Positions 7,609-16,899 of a stretch of DNA of 44,288 nt are shown here, one piece after another. Location: NCBI GenBank assembly GCA_036400075.1, contig DASWLV010000022.1, positions 1 to 44,288 on the forward strand, written 5' to 3'. Position 1 is the stretch's first letter. Each line of letters starts with the position of its first letter. The notes beneath the pieces are model-generated. The model was not told the DNA's origin. It was given only the letters and a program-made list of their open reading frames with translations, and did no database searches. Position numbers and translations under genes: made by a program. Source of the DNA: JALZCH01 sp036400075 (lineage in GTDB: Bacteria > Acidobacteriota > Blastocatellia > Pyrinomonadales > Pyrinomonadaceae).

Positions 7609-9036
7609 TTACCACCAGCCTAAAACTTTCCACCAAACGAGTCCGAAAACTGTCCAAATCAGAATATTGGCGATTGAAGCCAGAAAGCCGATTGTCCACC
7701 AATTGCCTTGTCGGACATAGCCTGTGCCGAAATAAACCGCGCCTGATGTTGTGCCGTAATGCGTGATTGAAGCGTTGAGATTCGAGAAATAAGCGAGCAA
7801 CAAAACGGCGAGTCCGGCGGGCGCGCCCGCCGTCAGGCTGACGGTTAAAAACGGGATGAACATTGCCGTTACGTGAGCGGTGATCGAGGCGAAGGCGTAA
7901 TGCGAATAAAAATAAACGAAAACTAAAACGGCGAGCGCCGCCGACCATTGCCAGCCGGTTGTTAGCCCGGCGGCGCGTTCGGCGAAGAGTTTGGTCAGCC
8001 CGGTTTCGCCCAGCGCGCCAGCCATATTGACCAGACCGCCGTACCAGATGAAAACTTCCCATGCCGCTTTTTCCTGAATCAAATCCTCCCAATTCAAGAC
8101 CTTAGAGACGAGCAGCCCGACAAGTCCGATCAGCGCGACAACGGTCGTGTCCAAATTGTGCAGCCAGGCTTTTGTCATCCAAAGCGCAGCGGTGGCGATG
8201 AAAGTCAGCAGCATCAATGTTTCGTGGCGGCTCATTGCGCCCATTTTTTCGAGTTCTTCCGATGCCAACTGCGCGGCTGCGGGTGTGTGTTTGATTCCGG
8301 GCGGAAAAAAGCGATAAATAAGCAGCGGCACGACCGCGAGCGAAATTATCGCCGGGACAATTGCGCCGATGAACCAGCGCGCGTAGGTGATTTCGATTCC
8401 GGCGGTTTGCTGGGCGAATTTGGCGATGATGACATTTGAGGCTTGCCCCGTTAAGAAAGTGGCGCAGAAAATAACGTCGCATTGATAAAGCAGATTCATC
8501 AAAAACGTGCCGAGTTTTTCCGGGTTTTCTTCGGGCGTCGAGTCGTAGGTTTCGGCGACCGAACGCGCAATCGGCATTACAATTCCGCCGTTGCGCGCAC
8601 CGTTTGACGGAACAACAGAGGACAAAACGCCGTCCGTAAAAGCGAGCGCGTAACCGAGTCCCAGAGTTGTATGTCCGATGGCTCTGACAAAAAGCAGCGC
8701 GATGCGCCTGCCCAAGCCGGTTTTAATCATTCCGCGCGCCAGAAAAAATGCGATTAAAACGAGCCAGACGACCGGATCGGCGTAGCCTTTGAGCGCGTCG
8801 CCGATTGACAGCGCGCCGAAAATCGGCAAAGCCGCGACGCCGATTAAAACCATTGCGCCCGCCGGAACCGGGCGCGCAATCGAACCGACAATCGTCGCCA
8901 GAAAAATCGCCAGCAAAACCCACGATTCGCGTTTGATGCCTTCGGGGACTGGAATAAAAGCAACTGCGAGAGCGCAAGCCGCGACAATCAGCCAGCGATG
9001 CCAGGTTTGAAATTTTTCCGATTTTTCTCCGGGCAT
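7609..9036 (-). CDS. DASS-family (SLC13/CitT-like) dicarboxylate transporter
   Basis: A 475-residue inner-membrane carrier with about 12 hydrophobic segments. It belongs to the divalent anion:sodium symporter family, on the branch of 2-oxoglutarate/malate translocators. Supporting signatures are SNGARNGGIVMPIARS near 153-168, LTGQASN near 205, and the C-terminal NLNASITHYGTTSGAVYFG block typical of that branch. The substrate is probably a C4/C5 dicarboxylate such as malate or 2-oxoglutarate (inference from family). The length is normal. No clear Shine-Dalgarno precedes ATG 9036. The terminator of the upstream permease lies just before it, so it is probably transcribed on its own. Confidence 0.9.
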   Translation of the reverse strand: MPGEKSEKFQTWHRWLIVAACALAVAFIPVPEGIKRESWVLLAIFLATIVGSIARPVPAGAMVLIGVAALPIFGALSIGDALKGYADPVVWLVLIAFFLARGMIKTGLGRRIALLFVRAIGHTTLGLGYALAFTDGVLSSVVPSNGARNGGIVMPIARSVAETYDSTPEENPEKLGTFLMNLLYQCDVIFCATFLTGQASNVIIAKFAQQTAGIEITYARWFIGAIVPAIISLAVVPLLIYRFFPPGIKHTPAAAQLASEELEKMGAMSRHETLMLLTFIATAALWMTKAWLHNLDTTVVALIGLVGLLVSKVLNWEDLIQEKAAWEVFIWYGGLVNMAGALGETGLTKLFAERAAGLTTGWQWSAALAVLVFVYFYSHYAFASITAHVTAMFIPFLTVSLTAGAPAGLAVLLLAYFSNLNASITHYGTTSGAVYFGTGYVRQGNWWTIGFLASIANILIWTVFGLVWWKVLGWW

Positions 9037-9047
9037 TTTGTTTAATC

Positions 9048-9090
9048 AAAAACGGCTTTCGGCGCAGCAGTTTTGCCACTCCGAAAGCCG
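9048..9090 (-). terminator. Intrinsic terminator of the YfnA-like permease gene
   Basis: Ten-base arms 9053-9062 and 9081-9090 (CGGCTTTCGG/CCGAAAGCCG) enclose an 18-base loop. Read on the minus strand, the stem is followed by TTTTTG (9052-9047). It lies 38 bases past the stop of the permease at 9128. Confidence 0.85.
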
Positions 9091-9127
9091 CGATTTAAAG
9101 TTGAAATTTACCAAACGGACGCGAAAT

Positions 9128-10960
9128 CTACATCTTGTGTAGTTCGGGACGAAGCACTAAAAGCCAGTAAGTTACGCCAGCCCAAATCAACAAGTTGAGA
9201 ACCGACAATAATAAACCGGTCATTTGGGTTTGTTTGGTGCGTCCCGTTCCGCTGCGGTTCTTTTTACCGTACATCAACACCGCAACCAAAACACCTGTGA
9301 TTAACCAAGCGAAAAGACGGACGATGAGATTAATCGTAATCGCTTCGGACGGCAGATTCATCAGGAACGGAACTTGATAAAGCGTCAAAGCGATAGCCAA
9401 AATAATCGCCAGCATCGCGCTAAACGGCGGCACGTAATTTCCGGGAGCGTCTTCTTCCGATTCGAGATCGGTCGCGCTCGCGAGATTACTGTGCGAGTAG
9501 CTGTACGCAAAATAAATAACCAAGCCGATTGACATCCAGACAATCAAACGCAGCCAGGTGTCGAGCGGCAGACTGTTCATCAGATAAGCAGCCGAAACGA
9601 CCGTGGCAATCGGAATAAACGGCGAAAGCGGCACGCGGAACGGGCGATTCAAATTCGGGTTTGAAGACCGCAGGATGATGATTCCCGTTCCGACGATGAC
9701 AAAAGCGAACAGCGTTCCGATGCTGACCAATTCGCCGAGCAGGCTAATCGGCACAAAACCTGCCAAAATCGCCACAATCGCGCCGGTAATGGCGGTTGTG
9801 ATGTGCGGCGTTTGATAGCGCGGGTGGATTTTAGCCGCCCAGCCGGGAAGCAAACCGTCTTTCGACATCGAATAAAAAACGCGCGGCTGTCCCATCACCA
9901 TGACGACCATTGTCGAGCTAAGTCCGAGAACCGCGCCGACTTTGATAATCGTCGGGAACACTTGAAGAATCGTTCCCATCGTTGTCCCCTGCGCTTTTTG
10001 CAGAGCGGCGTCAATCGCAACGGCAATCGGGGCGGCGGCGTTGGTCAACAATCTGTAATCAACCAATCCGACCATAATTCCGGCGACCAAAATATAAAGA
10101 ACGGTACAAATTGCCAGCGAGCCTAAAATTCCAATCGGCATATCGCGCTGTGGATTCTTAGCTTCCTGCGCTGCGGTCGAAACCGCATCGAAACCGATGT
10201 AGGCGAAAAAGATAACCGCCGCGCCGGTGACGACTCCGCTAAAACCGTACGGCATAAACGGCGCGCAATCGGGCGCTCCCACAGTGCAGCCAAGTCCGAT
10301 GTTGCTTGGCGTGACGTAGCCGATACCGGCGATGATAAATAACACCACAACCAGAATCTTGACGATTACAATCAGCGAGTTAAAGCTGGCTGATTCTTTG
10401 ATTCCTTTGATCAGGAGCAAAGTCACGGCAATCGAAATCAAAAATGCGGGTAAGTTAAAAATCCCGGTCGCCGTCGTACCGTCGGCGAGCTTTATTGCAG
10501 TTCCGGGCGGCGCGCTCAAGGCGAGCGGGAAATTTATCCCCAGCGTGTCTCTGAAAAGACTAACGACGTATCCCGACCAGCCGACCGCCACGGTCGCCGC
10601 GCCGAAAGCGTATTCGAGAATCAAATCCCAGCCGATAATCCACGCGACAAATTCGCCGAGCGTGCCATAGCCGTAAGCGTAAGCCGAACCGGAGATCGGA
10701 ATGCTGGCGGCAAATTCCGAGTAACACAGAGCAGCAAACGCGCTGACGATTCCCGCTAGAATCATCGAGATAATAACCGCCGGACCTGCGTGTTTTCCGG
10801 CGGCTTGTCCGGTCAGAACAAAAATTCCCGTGCCGATGATAGCGCCGATTCCGAGCATCGTTAAGTCCAGCCCGCTTAACGTTTTCCTTAATGTATGCTC
10901 GCCGGTTTCCTGGGCTTCGGCAACAATTTTGTCAATTGACTTGGTTGCAAAAAGTGACAT
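9128..10960 (-). CDS. APC-family amino-acid permease (YfnA / cationic amino-acid transporter-like)
   Basis: A 610-residue protein with 12-14 membrane helices. The N-terminal LDLTMLGIGAIIGTGIFVLT is the hallmark first helix of APC transporters of the YfnA/CAT type. SEFAASIPISGSAYAYGYG and FFAYIGFDAVSTAAQEAKNP are further conserved segments. It is longer than most bacterial relatives (about 460-490) because of a roughly 50-residue loop near 140-170 and extra C-terminal helices. It would import amino acids with protons or exchange them. GGAGG sits seven bases before ATG 10960. Together with the second permease and the divergent decarboxylase it forms an amino-acid use region. Confidence 0.92.
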   Translation of the reverse strand: MSLFATKSIDKIVAEAQETGEHTLRKTLSGLDLTMLGIGAIIGTGIFVLTGQAAGKHAGPAVIISMILAGIVSAFAALCYSEFAASIPISGSAYAYGYGTLGEFVAWIIGWDLILEYAFGAATVAVGWSGYVVSLFRDTLGINFPLALSAPPGTAIKLADGTTATGIFNLPAFLISIAVTLLLIKGIKESASFNSLIVIVKILVVVLFIIAGIGYVTPSNIGLGCTVGAPDCAPFMPYGFSGVVTGAAVIFFAYIGFDAVSTAAQEAKNPQRDMPIGILGSLAICTVLYILVAGIMVGLVDYRLLTNAAAPIAVAIDAALQKAQGTTMGTILQVFPTIIKVGAVLGLSSTMVVMVMGQPRVFYSMSKDGLLPGWAAKIHPRYQTPHITTAITGAIVAILAGFVPISLLGELVSIGTLFAFVIVGTGIIILRSSNPNLNRPFRVPLSPFIPIATVVSAAYLMNSLPLDTWLRLIVWMSIGLVIYFAYSYSHSNLASATDLESEEDAPGNYVPPFSAMLAIILAIALTLYQVPFLMNLPSEAITINLIVRLFAWLITGVLVAVLMYGKKNRSGTGRTKQTQMTGLLLSVLNLLIWAGVTYWLLVLRPELHKM

Positions 10961-11009
10961 TCAGACCTCCAAAATTTATGAAATCCATCTAAACTGATAA
11001 ATAAAACCT

Positions 11010-11234
11010 TTACGGCAACTCGCTTTTCGTCAATGCCCTGAAACAGTAAATTGCAAATTTAATCGAAAAAATAAGAATCAGAACCGGAACGATAAGCAAA
11101 AAAATACCGTCTATACTTTCAAATGCGAATGCGAGAACAGGTGGATTTATACTAATTAGCAATAAATACAACCCAGAAATAAACGCGATAAATATGCTAA
11201 AACCACCCAATATAATTAATGTTACCTGCCGCAT
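11010..11234 (-). CDS. Small two-helix membrane protein
   Basis: A 74-residue hydrophobic protein with two membrane helices (about 5-28 and 40-66). The sequence is Ile/Leu/Phe rich with a short positively charged tail. The start ATG 11234 lies only five bases downstream of the stop of the second permease (11240), so it is likely cotranscribed and perhaps coupled. The GC content is lower than in the permease. No family is recognised. It could be an accessory of the permease, but only position supports that. Confidence 0.5.
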   Translation of the reverse strand: MRQVTLIILGGFSIFIAFISGLYLLLISINPPVLAFAFESIDGIFLLIVPVLILIFSIKFAIYCFRALTKSELP

Positions 11235-11239
11235 AGAAT

Positions 11240-12766
11240 TTATAAATTATCAGTATTGGGCGTTTTTGCCAGATTGCGCCAAATAAAATAAACCGGAACG
11301 CCCGTCAAAACGATGGCGAGTCCGGGCAGCGAAGTCGCTGGTTTGTAAAATAAAAGAACCAGACAAATGACGGTTGCCGCAACGATGTAAAGCGCCGGAA
11401 CAACCGGATAACCGAAAGCGCGATACGGGCGCGGCACATCCGGTCGCTTTTGTCTCAAGATAAATAAACCGATAATCGTCAAAATGTAAAAAATCAAAAC
11501 CGCGAAAACGACGTAATCGAGCAGCGTTCCGTACAAATTGCCGTAAGTCGTCTTGCCTGCCGCGTCGGTCGAAACCGTTCGCGGCAAAACGAGCAGACAA
11601 GTCCAAATGCACTGCAAAATGAGCGCGGTCGCCGGAACGTGATTTTGGTTGAGTTTTTCGGTCGCTTTGAAAAACAGATTGTCTTTCGCCATCGCGTAAT
11701 AAACGCGCGCGCCTGCCAAAATCAGACCGTTGTTGCAGCCGAAAGTCGAAATAATAATTGCGACAGCCATTATCACCGAACCGCCCGCACCGAAAATCTG
11801 CTGCAAGGCGAGCGTTCCAACGCGATCTTCCGGCGCGGTTTGAATTTGCTGCAAGCTGAGAGTTGACAGATAAGCGACGTTTGCCAGAATGTACAAACCG
11901 ATGACCAGACCCGTCCCCAAAGCCAGCGACAACGGAATATTTTTTTGCGGGTCTTTGACTTCGCCCGCCGTAAAAGTGATGTTGTTCCAGGCGTCGGACG
12001 AGAAAAGCGAGCCAACCTGCGCGACGCAGAAAGCAATAAAAAGTCCGTACAAACCGTTCGCGGCTGAAACTCCGGGAGCGACCTCTGTCACGTTTTGCGG
12101 AGTCCAGGCGTTCGCAAAATTTGCCGAAAAAATCCCGGCTTGCCCGCCGATGAAAAGTCCCAAAAGAATCAAGGCTGCAAGCGCAAGAGTCTTTGTGACC
12201 GTAAAAGTGTTTTGAATGTATTTGCCGAGCTTTAAGCCCTGCATATTTATCACGGTCAGCAAAATTATCAACAAAATTGCGATTAATTGCTGCGTCGAAA
12301 GGCTGAAAGCATAGCCGCCGCCCAAATTAACCGGCGGGATCAAATACGATTCGGGCGAAACGGCGGGAACTAAAATCCCCAGAAATCTGGCAAAAGCGAC
12401 GGCGACCGCGGCGATTGTTCCGGTTTGAATGACGAGAAAAAGCGTCCAGCCGTAAAGAAAGCCCCAGAGCGGCGAATAACTTTCGCGCAGGTAAATGTAC
12501 TGCCCGCCCGCTTTCGGCATCATCGCTGCCAACTCGCCGTAAGACAGCGCGGCGGCGACGGTCAACAGCCCGGTGACGATCCAGACCATCAGCAGCCAGC
12601 CGGACGAGCCGACTTGCCGCGCGATGTCTGCGGAAACAATAAAAATGCCCGAACCGATCATCGAACCGGCGACAATCATCGTCGAATCGAGCAGTCCGAG
12701 TCCGCGCACAAAGCCGGAGTTTTGGTCAATTTTCGTTGCGTCTTCGCTGGTCGCTACATTTTCCAT
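11240..12766 (-). CDS. APC-family amino-acid permease/exchanger (LAT/SteT-like)
   Basis: A 508-residue transporter with 12 helices. LLDSTMIVAGSMIGSGIFIV is the unwound first helix that binds the substrate backbone, followed by ALSYGELAAMMPKAGGQYIY. The form and length fit the L-type exchanger branch (for example SteT). It is unrelated at the detailed level to the longer YfnA-like permease at 9128-10960. It diverges from the aromatic-type decarboxylase at 12943 with a 176-base gap. That suggests the pair could act together, importing an amino acid and exporting its amine (inference). No strong Shine-Dalgarno is visible before ATG 12766. Confidence 0.9.
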   Translation of the reverse strand: MENVATSEDATKIDQNSGFVRGLGLLDSTMIVAGSMIGSGIFIVSADIARQVGSSGWLLMVWIVTGLLTVAAALSYGELAAMMPKAGGQYIYLRESYSPLWGFLYGWTLFLVIQTGTIAAVAVAFARFLGILVPAVSPESYLIPPVNLGGGYAFSLSTQQLIAILLIILLTVINMQGLKLGKYIQNTFTVTKTLALAALILLGLFIGGQAGIFSANFANAWTPQNVTEVAPGVSAANGLYGLFIAFCVAQVGSLFSSDAWNNITFTAGEVKDPQKNIPLSLALGTGLVIGLYILANVAYLSTLSLQQIQTAPEDRVGTLALQQIFGAGGSVIMAVAIIISTFGCNNGLILAGARVYYAMAKDNLFFKATEKLNQNHVPATALILQCIWTCLLVLPRTVSTDAAGKTTYGNLYGTLLDYVVFAVLIFYILTIIGLFILRQKRPDVPRPYRAFGYPVVPALYIVAATVICLVLLFYKPATSLPGLAIVLTGVPVYFIWRNLAKTPNTDNL

Positions 12767-12942
12767 TCGCGTTTTTCGCCGGAAACAGATTTAATCTATT
12801 TTCGCGTAAACTCTAATTTTTGTTTCTCAAAGGAGTGCGGCAAAGTTTGAGAATCTTACACCGATTTTGCCGATAATGTCGAGTTTTTAGTTTAAATTTG
12901 TCATTTTAGAAATAAAACGTTTGCAAAATACCGCAAAAATTT

Positions 12943-14409
12943 ATGAACGAAAACAATTCTTTATCAAAAAATAATATGCAGGGCGATATGTCAGCCGCAG
13001 ATTTCCGCCGTTTCGGTTACGAAATTGTTGATTGGATTGCCGATTATTTCGAGCGAATCGAAGAATTGCCCGTGTTGTCGCAAGTCGAACCGAACGGTCT
13101 CAAAAATCAATTGCCGAAATCCGCGCCGGAAACGGGCGAGCAGTTTGAAAACATTTTCGCAGATGTCGAAAAATTGATTTTGCCCGCGATGACAAACTGG
13201 AATCATCCGAATTTTCACGGTTTGTTTGCGACTTCGACAAGCGCGCCCGGCATTTTCGGCGAAATGCTCGCCGCCGCTTTCGACGCCAAAGGAATGCTCT
13301 GGCGCACCGCGCCCGCTTTGACCGAATTGGAAGAAGTCGTGACCGATTGGCTGCGGCAGATGATGGGACTCGACGCGGGCTACACCGGAATTATTTACGA
13401 CACGGCTTCCGTTTCCTCAATGCACGCCATCGCCGCCGCCCGCGAAGGAATTAATTTGCGAATCCGCGAAGAAGGAATGAGCGGGCGCGCGGATTTGCCG
13501 CTGCTTCGCGTTTATTGTTCGGAACAAGCACACTCTTCGATTGACAAAGCCGTCATCACTCTCGGTTTGGGACAGAGCGGTTTGCGAAAAATCGAAACCG
13601 ACGAGCAGTTTCGGATGCGCCCCGACAAATTGCGCGAAGCGATTGAAGAAGACAAACGAAACGGAATCATCCCGTTTTGCATCGTGGCGACGGTCGGCAC
13701 GACTTCGACTTCGAGCATTGATCCGGTTTCGGAGCTTATTGAAGTTGGCGAAGAAAACGCGATGTGGCTACACGTTGACGCGGCTTATGCGGGAAGCGCG
13801 GCAATTGTGCCGGAATTGCAGGATTGTTTAAAAGGCTGCGAGCGAGCCGATTCGGTCGTTACAAATCCGCACAAATGGCTGTTCACGCCGTTTGATTTGT
13901 CGGTTCTTTACTGCCGCCACACGGATTTATTGCGAAAAGCGTTTTCGCTCGTCCCGGAATATTTGAAAACTGACGAGCAAACGACAAATTTGATGGATTA
14001 CGGCATCCAGCTCGGACGCCGTTTTCGTGCGCTAAAATTGTGGTTTGTAATGCGCTATTTCGGGCAGCAGGGCTTGATTGAAAGAATCCGCGAACATTGT
14101 CGTCTGGCAAAAATGTTCGCATCGCTCGTTGATGAAAGCCACGATTGGGAATTGCTCGCGCCAGTACCGTTTGCGCTCGTCTGCTTTCGCGCTGCGCCGG
14201 AAAATGTTACGGATTTGGACGCTTTTAACGAAAAACTGATGAATGCGATTAATGAAAGCGGCGAGGCTTACATCTCGCACACGAAATTAAACGGGAAATA
14301 CACTCTGCGGCTTTCCGTCGGTAATATTCGCGTTGAAGAGAAACACATTCGCAAAGTATGGAATTTGCTCAACGAACAAAAGGAACTGTTTTTGAGCAAA
14401 CCGGCTTGA
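12943..14409 (+). CDS. PLP-dependent aromatic-L-amino-acid-type decarboxylase
   Basis: A 488-residue group II decarboxylase of the DDC/TDC type. Landmarks are DWIADYFERIEELPV (the conserved N-terminal arm), NHPNFHGLFATSTSAPGIFG for substrate and PLP contacts, VDAAYAGSA with the PLP-binding Asp, and TNPHKWLF with the Schiff-base Lys311. The length equals that of typical tyrosine/tryptophan/DOPA decarboxylases. Members make amines such as tyramine, tryptamine or phenethylamine; the exact substrate cannot be told from sequence alone. Glutamate decarboxylase is unlikely given the arm and HPNFHG motif. It diverges from the SteT-like permease. Confidence 0.93.
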   Translation: MNENNSLSKNNMQGDMSAADFRRFGYEIVDWIADYFERIEELPVLSQVEPNGLKNQLPKSAPETGEQFENIFADVEKLILPAMTNWNHPNFHGLFATSTSAPGIFGEMLAAAFDAKGMLWRTAPALTELEEVVTDWLRQMMGLDAGYTGIIYDTASVSSMHAIAAAREGINLRIREEGMSGRADLPLLRVYCSEQAHSSIDKAVITLGLGQSGLRKIETDEQFRMRPDKLREAIEEDKRNGIIPFCIVATVGTTSTSSIDPVSELIEVGEENAMWLHVDAAYAGSAAIVPELQDCLKGCERADSVVTNPHKWLFTPFDLSVLYCRHTDLLRKAFSLVPEYLKTDEQTTNLMDYGIQLGRRFRALKLWFVMRYFGQQGLIERIREHCRLAKMFASLVDESHDWELLAPVPFALVCFRAAPENVTDLDAFNEKLMNAINESGEAYISHTKLNGKYTLRLSVGNIRVEEKHIRKVWNLLNEQKELFLSKPA

Positions 14410-14522
14410 ATGAGAAGATAAAAATGAGTAGTTCGGATCACGCAGAATAAGTTTTGTGATTTGGTTAAAACTCAGGAGACTGAATTTTTCCATTCATCTG
14501 CTTTGAAAATTGAAGAAAAGCT

Positions 14523-16898
14523 TTAGCTAACAGTTTCAAGACTCAGAATTGGCTCTGCTTCAAATATTTCATTTGCAAATTGAGCAGCATTGATAATGTC
14601 TCTTGCTTTTTCGGCGTTTACCGGTTTGGAGTAAAAATAACCTTGTCCAAATCTACAATTAAGCTTTTTTAATTGCTCGGCTTGTTCGATTGTTTCGATG
14701 CCTTCGGCGATAACTTCAATTCCCAGATTTTTCGCCAGAGTAATGACCGTTTGTACGATCTCGCTGTTTTCGTTATTGGTCAGCATTTGACTGACAAACG
14801 AGCGGTCAATTTTTAAGTAATCAATCGGAAGCCGGTGCAGATAACTCAAGCTTGAGTAGCCTGTGCCAAAATCGTCAATCGAAAGCTTGACGCCGATGTC
14901 TCGCAGACGCTTGATAATTGTCACGGCTGATTCGCTGTCTTCAATCAAATGACTTTCCGTAATTTCCAGCCGCAAACATTCCGCATTGAGCTGCGTCTCC
15001 TGCAAAATTGCCGTGATGCGCTCGACTAAATCGTTTTGCATAAATTGTTTGCACGATAAATTAACGCTGATTGTGAGATTTTCGTCAGCAATTTTTTCGT
15101 TTTGCCATTCGCGAAATTGCCGGCAGCTTTCGCGCAAGACCCATTCGCCAAGAGGAATAATTTGTCCTGTCTCTTCGGCAATCGGAATGAAATCGTCAGG
15201 CGAAACAATGCCGCGTTCGGGATGCTGCCATCGGACGAGCGACTCGAAGCCGATAGCTTTGCCGCTTTGAATTTCAATAATCGGTTGATAAAACATTCGA
15301 AACTCGCCGCGTTCGACGGCTCGTCTGATTTCGGTTTCAAGCTGCAAGCGAACGCTGGCTTGTTCGTGCATCGCCTGATTGAAAATCTGATAACGCGCTC
15401 TGCCCAATTCTTTGGCGCGATACATAGCGATGTCGGCGTCGCGCAGCAATTCTTCGGGGTTTGTGTAAGCCGCATTACTGAGCGCGATGCCGATGCTCGC
15501 GCTGGTGAAAACTTCCCGCCCGCTCAGTTCGAAAGGTTCTTTCAAGCTTTGTTGAATTCTTTCGACGATGCTGAAGGCATCTTCCGTATCGTCAAATTCG
15601 TCAAGCAAAATCGTAAACTCGTCTCCGCCGAGACGAGCCACAATGTCGCTAGTCCGCAGACAAGATTCGAGCCGACGAGCAATCTGCACCAGAAGCTTGT
15701 CGCCTTCCAAATGACCGAGCGAATCGTTTACGACCTTGAAGCGGTCAAAATCAAGAAACAGCACGGCGAATGTTGTCAGACGCCGCGCGGCGCGGTCAAT
15801 TGCCGCACGCAAATGCTCGTGAAACAAAGCGCGGTTCGGCAGCCCGGTCAGCGCGTCGTGAAAAGCGTTATGCACAAGCTGTTTTTCGGCGTGGACGCGC
15901 TCGGTGATGTTGTGATTAATGCTCAAGATTGCTTTTTTACCTTCAAACTCAATAACTGAGGCATTTATCATCAAATCCAAAGGCTCGCCGTTTTGATGAT
16001 AATGAACGCATTCAAATGCGCTGGTGAAACCTTTGGAAAGAGTTTCGGTGAGCCGTTTGTCAGTGCGTGTCAGCAAACTAAGTTTGTTGGCGAGCAAATC
16101 TTCGCGCGAAAAGCCATACATTTCGCAGGCACGGTCGTTTACGTTGAGAACGCGCTTATTCTCCGGGTCAAAGATAATTATGGCGTCGTTCGCGTGTTTG
16201 AACAGATTGCGATATTCTTCGGATTTTTTTAACGCTTCCTGAGTTCGTTTGTGTTCAGTGAAATCGTGGTCGAGCTTAGCGACCTGCCAGGCTCTCAGAC
16301 GCATTTCCGCGCTTCCGCGCAAACAGGAAAGAACAAGGAAAATGTCTTCAAAAATCACCCACGCGGCGTGTTCGACCCATCGCCAGGAATCCGGCGTCAA
16401 AACTCCAAAAACCGATTGCGGATAAAAAGCGCCTCGCAGGTAATGGTCTGCCGCAACAACAACTGTCGCCGGAACAAGGACTCGCCAATCGCGGTAAAAA
16501 GAGAGAAATGCGAGTGAGCCGAAAACGTGAAAGTGAGTTTCAATGCGCCCGCCCATCAAATGAATCAGCAGGCTCGACATTAACATTTGCGCGACCGCAA
16601 TTGTATAACGGGTTTCGACTTTGCCGGGACGCGCCAAAACCAGCAGAATCGGAAAAATGCTGATTGCTCCGCCCAGAAAAACTGCCGACCAAACGTGAAG
16701 ATGAATCTGGCTTGTTTGTCCTATCCAGGTGTAAGGCGAAATCAAAATCGCCGCCAAAATTCCGCCAGTCCATTGCAGAAACATCAGCGCGGCAAACATT
16801 CTGTCTGTTTGCCTGCAGCTTTGTTCCTGATATTCGTGATAAATTCGGTCGGCTTGAAGCGACAACGATTGATTCTCGTCGGTAAAAATTCCGAGCAT
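14523..16898 (-). CDS. Membrane PAS-GGDEF-EAL protein, cyclic-di-GMP turnover
   Basis: A 791-residue protein. Residues 34-195 form a membrane sensor of about five or six helices with conserved His and aromatic residues (ETHFHVFGSLAFLSFYRDWR at 120-139, DHYLRGAFYPQSVFGVL, WRWVEHAAW). A PAS domain follows at about 222-335. The GGDEF domain (345-505) has an intact GGDEF at 424-428 and an inhibitory RxxD (RTSD, 415-418). The EAL domain (515-770) has ESL at 552-554 in place of EAL, plus ISVNLS, LEITES, DDFGTGYSSL and AEGIET, so both activities may be retained. ATG 16898 is chosen because GAGGG precedes it and it lies one base after the stop of the RedB-like gene, which suggests translational coupling. 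Confidence 0.93.
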   Translation of the reverse strand: MLGIFTDENQSLSLQADRIYHEYQEQSCRQTDRMFAALMFLQWTGGILAAILISPYTWIGQTSQIHLHVWSAVFLGGAISIFPILLVLARPGKVETRYTIAVAQMLMSSLLIHLMGGRIETHFHVFGSLAFLSFYRDWRVLVPATVVVAADHYLRGAFYPQSVFGVLTPDSWRWVEHAAWVIFEDIFLVLSCLRGSAEMRLRAWQVAKLDHDFTEHKRTQEALKKSEEYRNLFKHANDAIIIFDPENKRVLNVNDRACEMYGFSREDLLANKLSLLTRTDKRLTETLSKGFTSAFECVHYHQNGEPLDLMINASVIEFEGKKAILSINHNITERVHAEKQLVHNAFHDALTGLPNRALFHEHLRAAIDRAARRLTTFAVLFLDFDRFKVVNDSLGHLEGDKLLVQIARRLESCLRTSDIVARLGGDEFTILLDEFDDTEDAFSIVERIQQSLKEPFELSGREVFTSASIGIALSNAAYTNPEELLRDADIAMYRAKELGRARYQIFNQAMHEQASVRLQLETEIRRAVERGEFRMFYQPIIEIQSGKAIGFESLVRWQHPERGIVSPDDFIPIAEETGQIIPLGEWVLRESCRQFREWQNEKIADENLTISVNLSCKQFMQNDLVERITAILQETQLNAECLRLEITESHLIEDSESAVTIIKRLRDIGVKLSIDDFGTGYSSLSYLHRLPIDYLKIDRSFVSQMLTNNENSEIVQTVITLAKNLGIEVIAEGIETIEQAEQLKKLNCRFGQGYFYSKPVNAEKARDIINAAQFANEIFEAEPILSLETVS

Positions 16899-16899
16899 T

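Noticed and set aside
15102..15959. A long plus-strand frame (285 codons) inside the GGDEF-EAL gene
   Set aside because: It is the antisense of a well-supported protein and matches no family.
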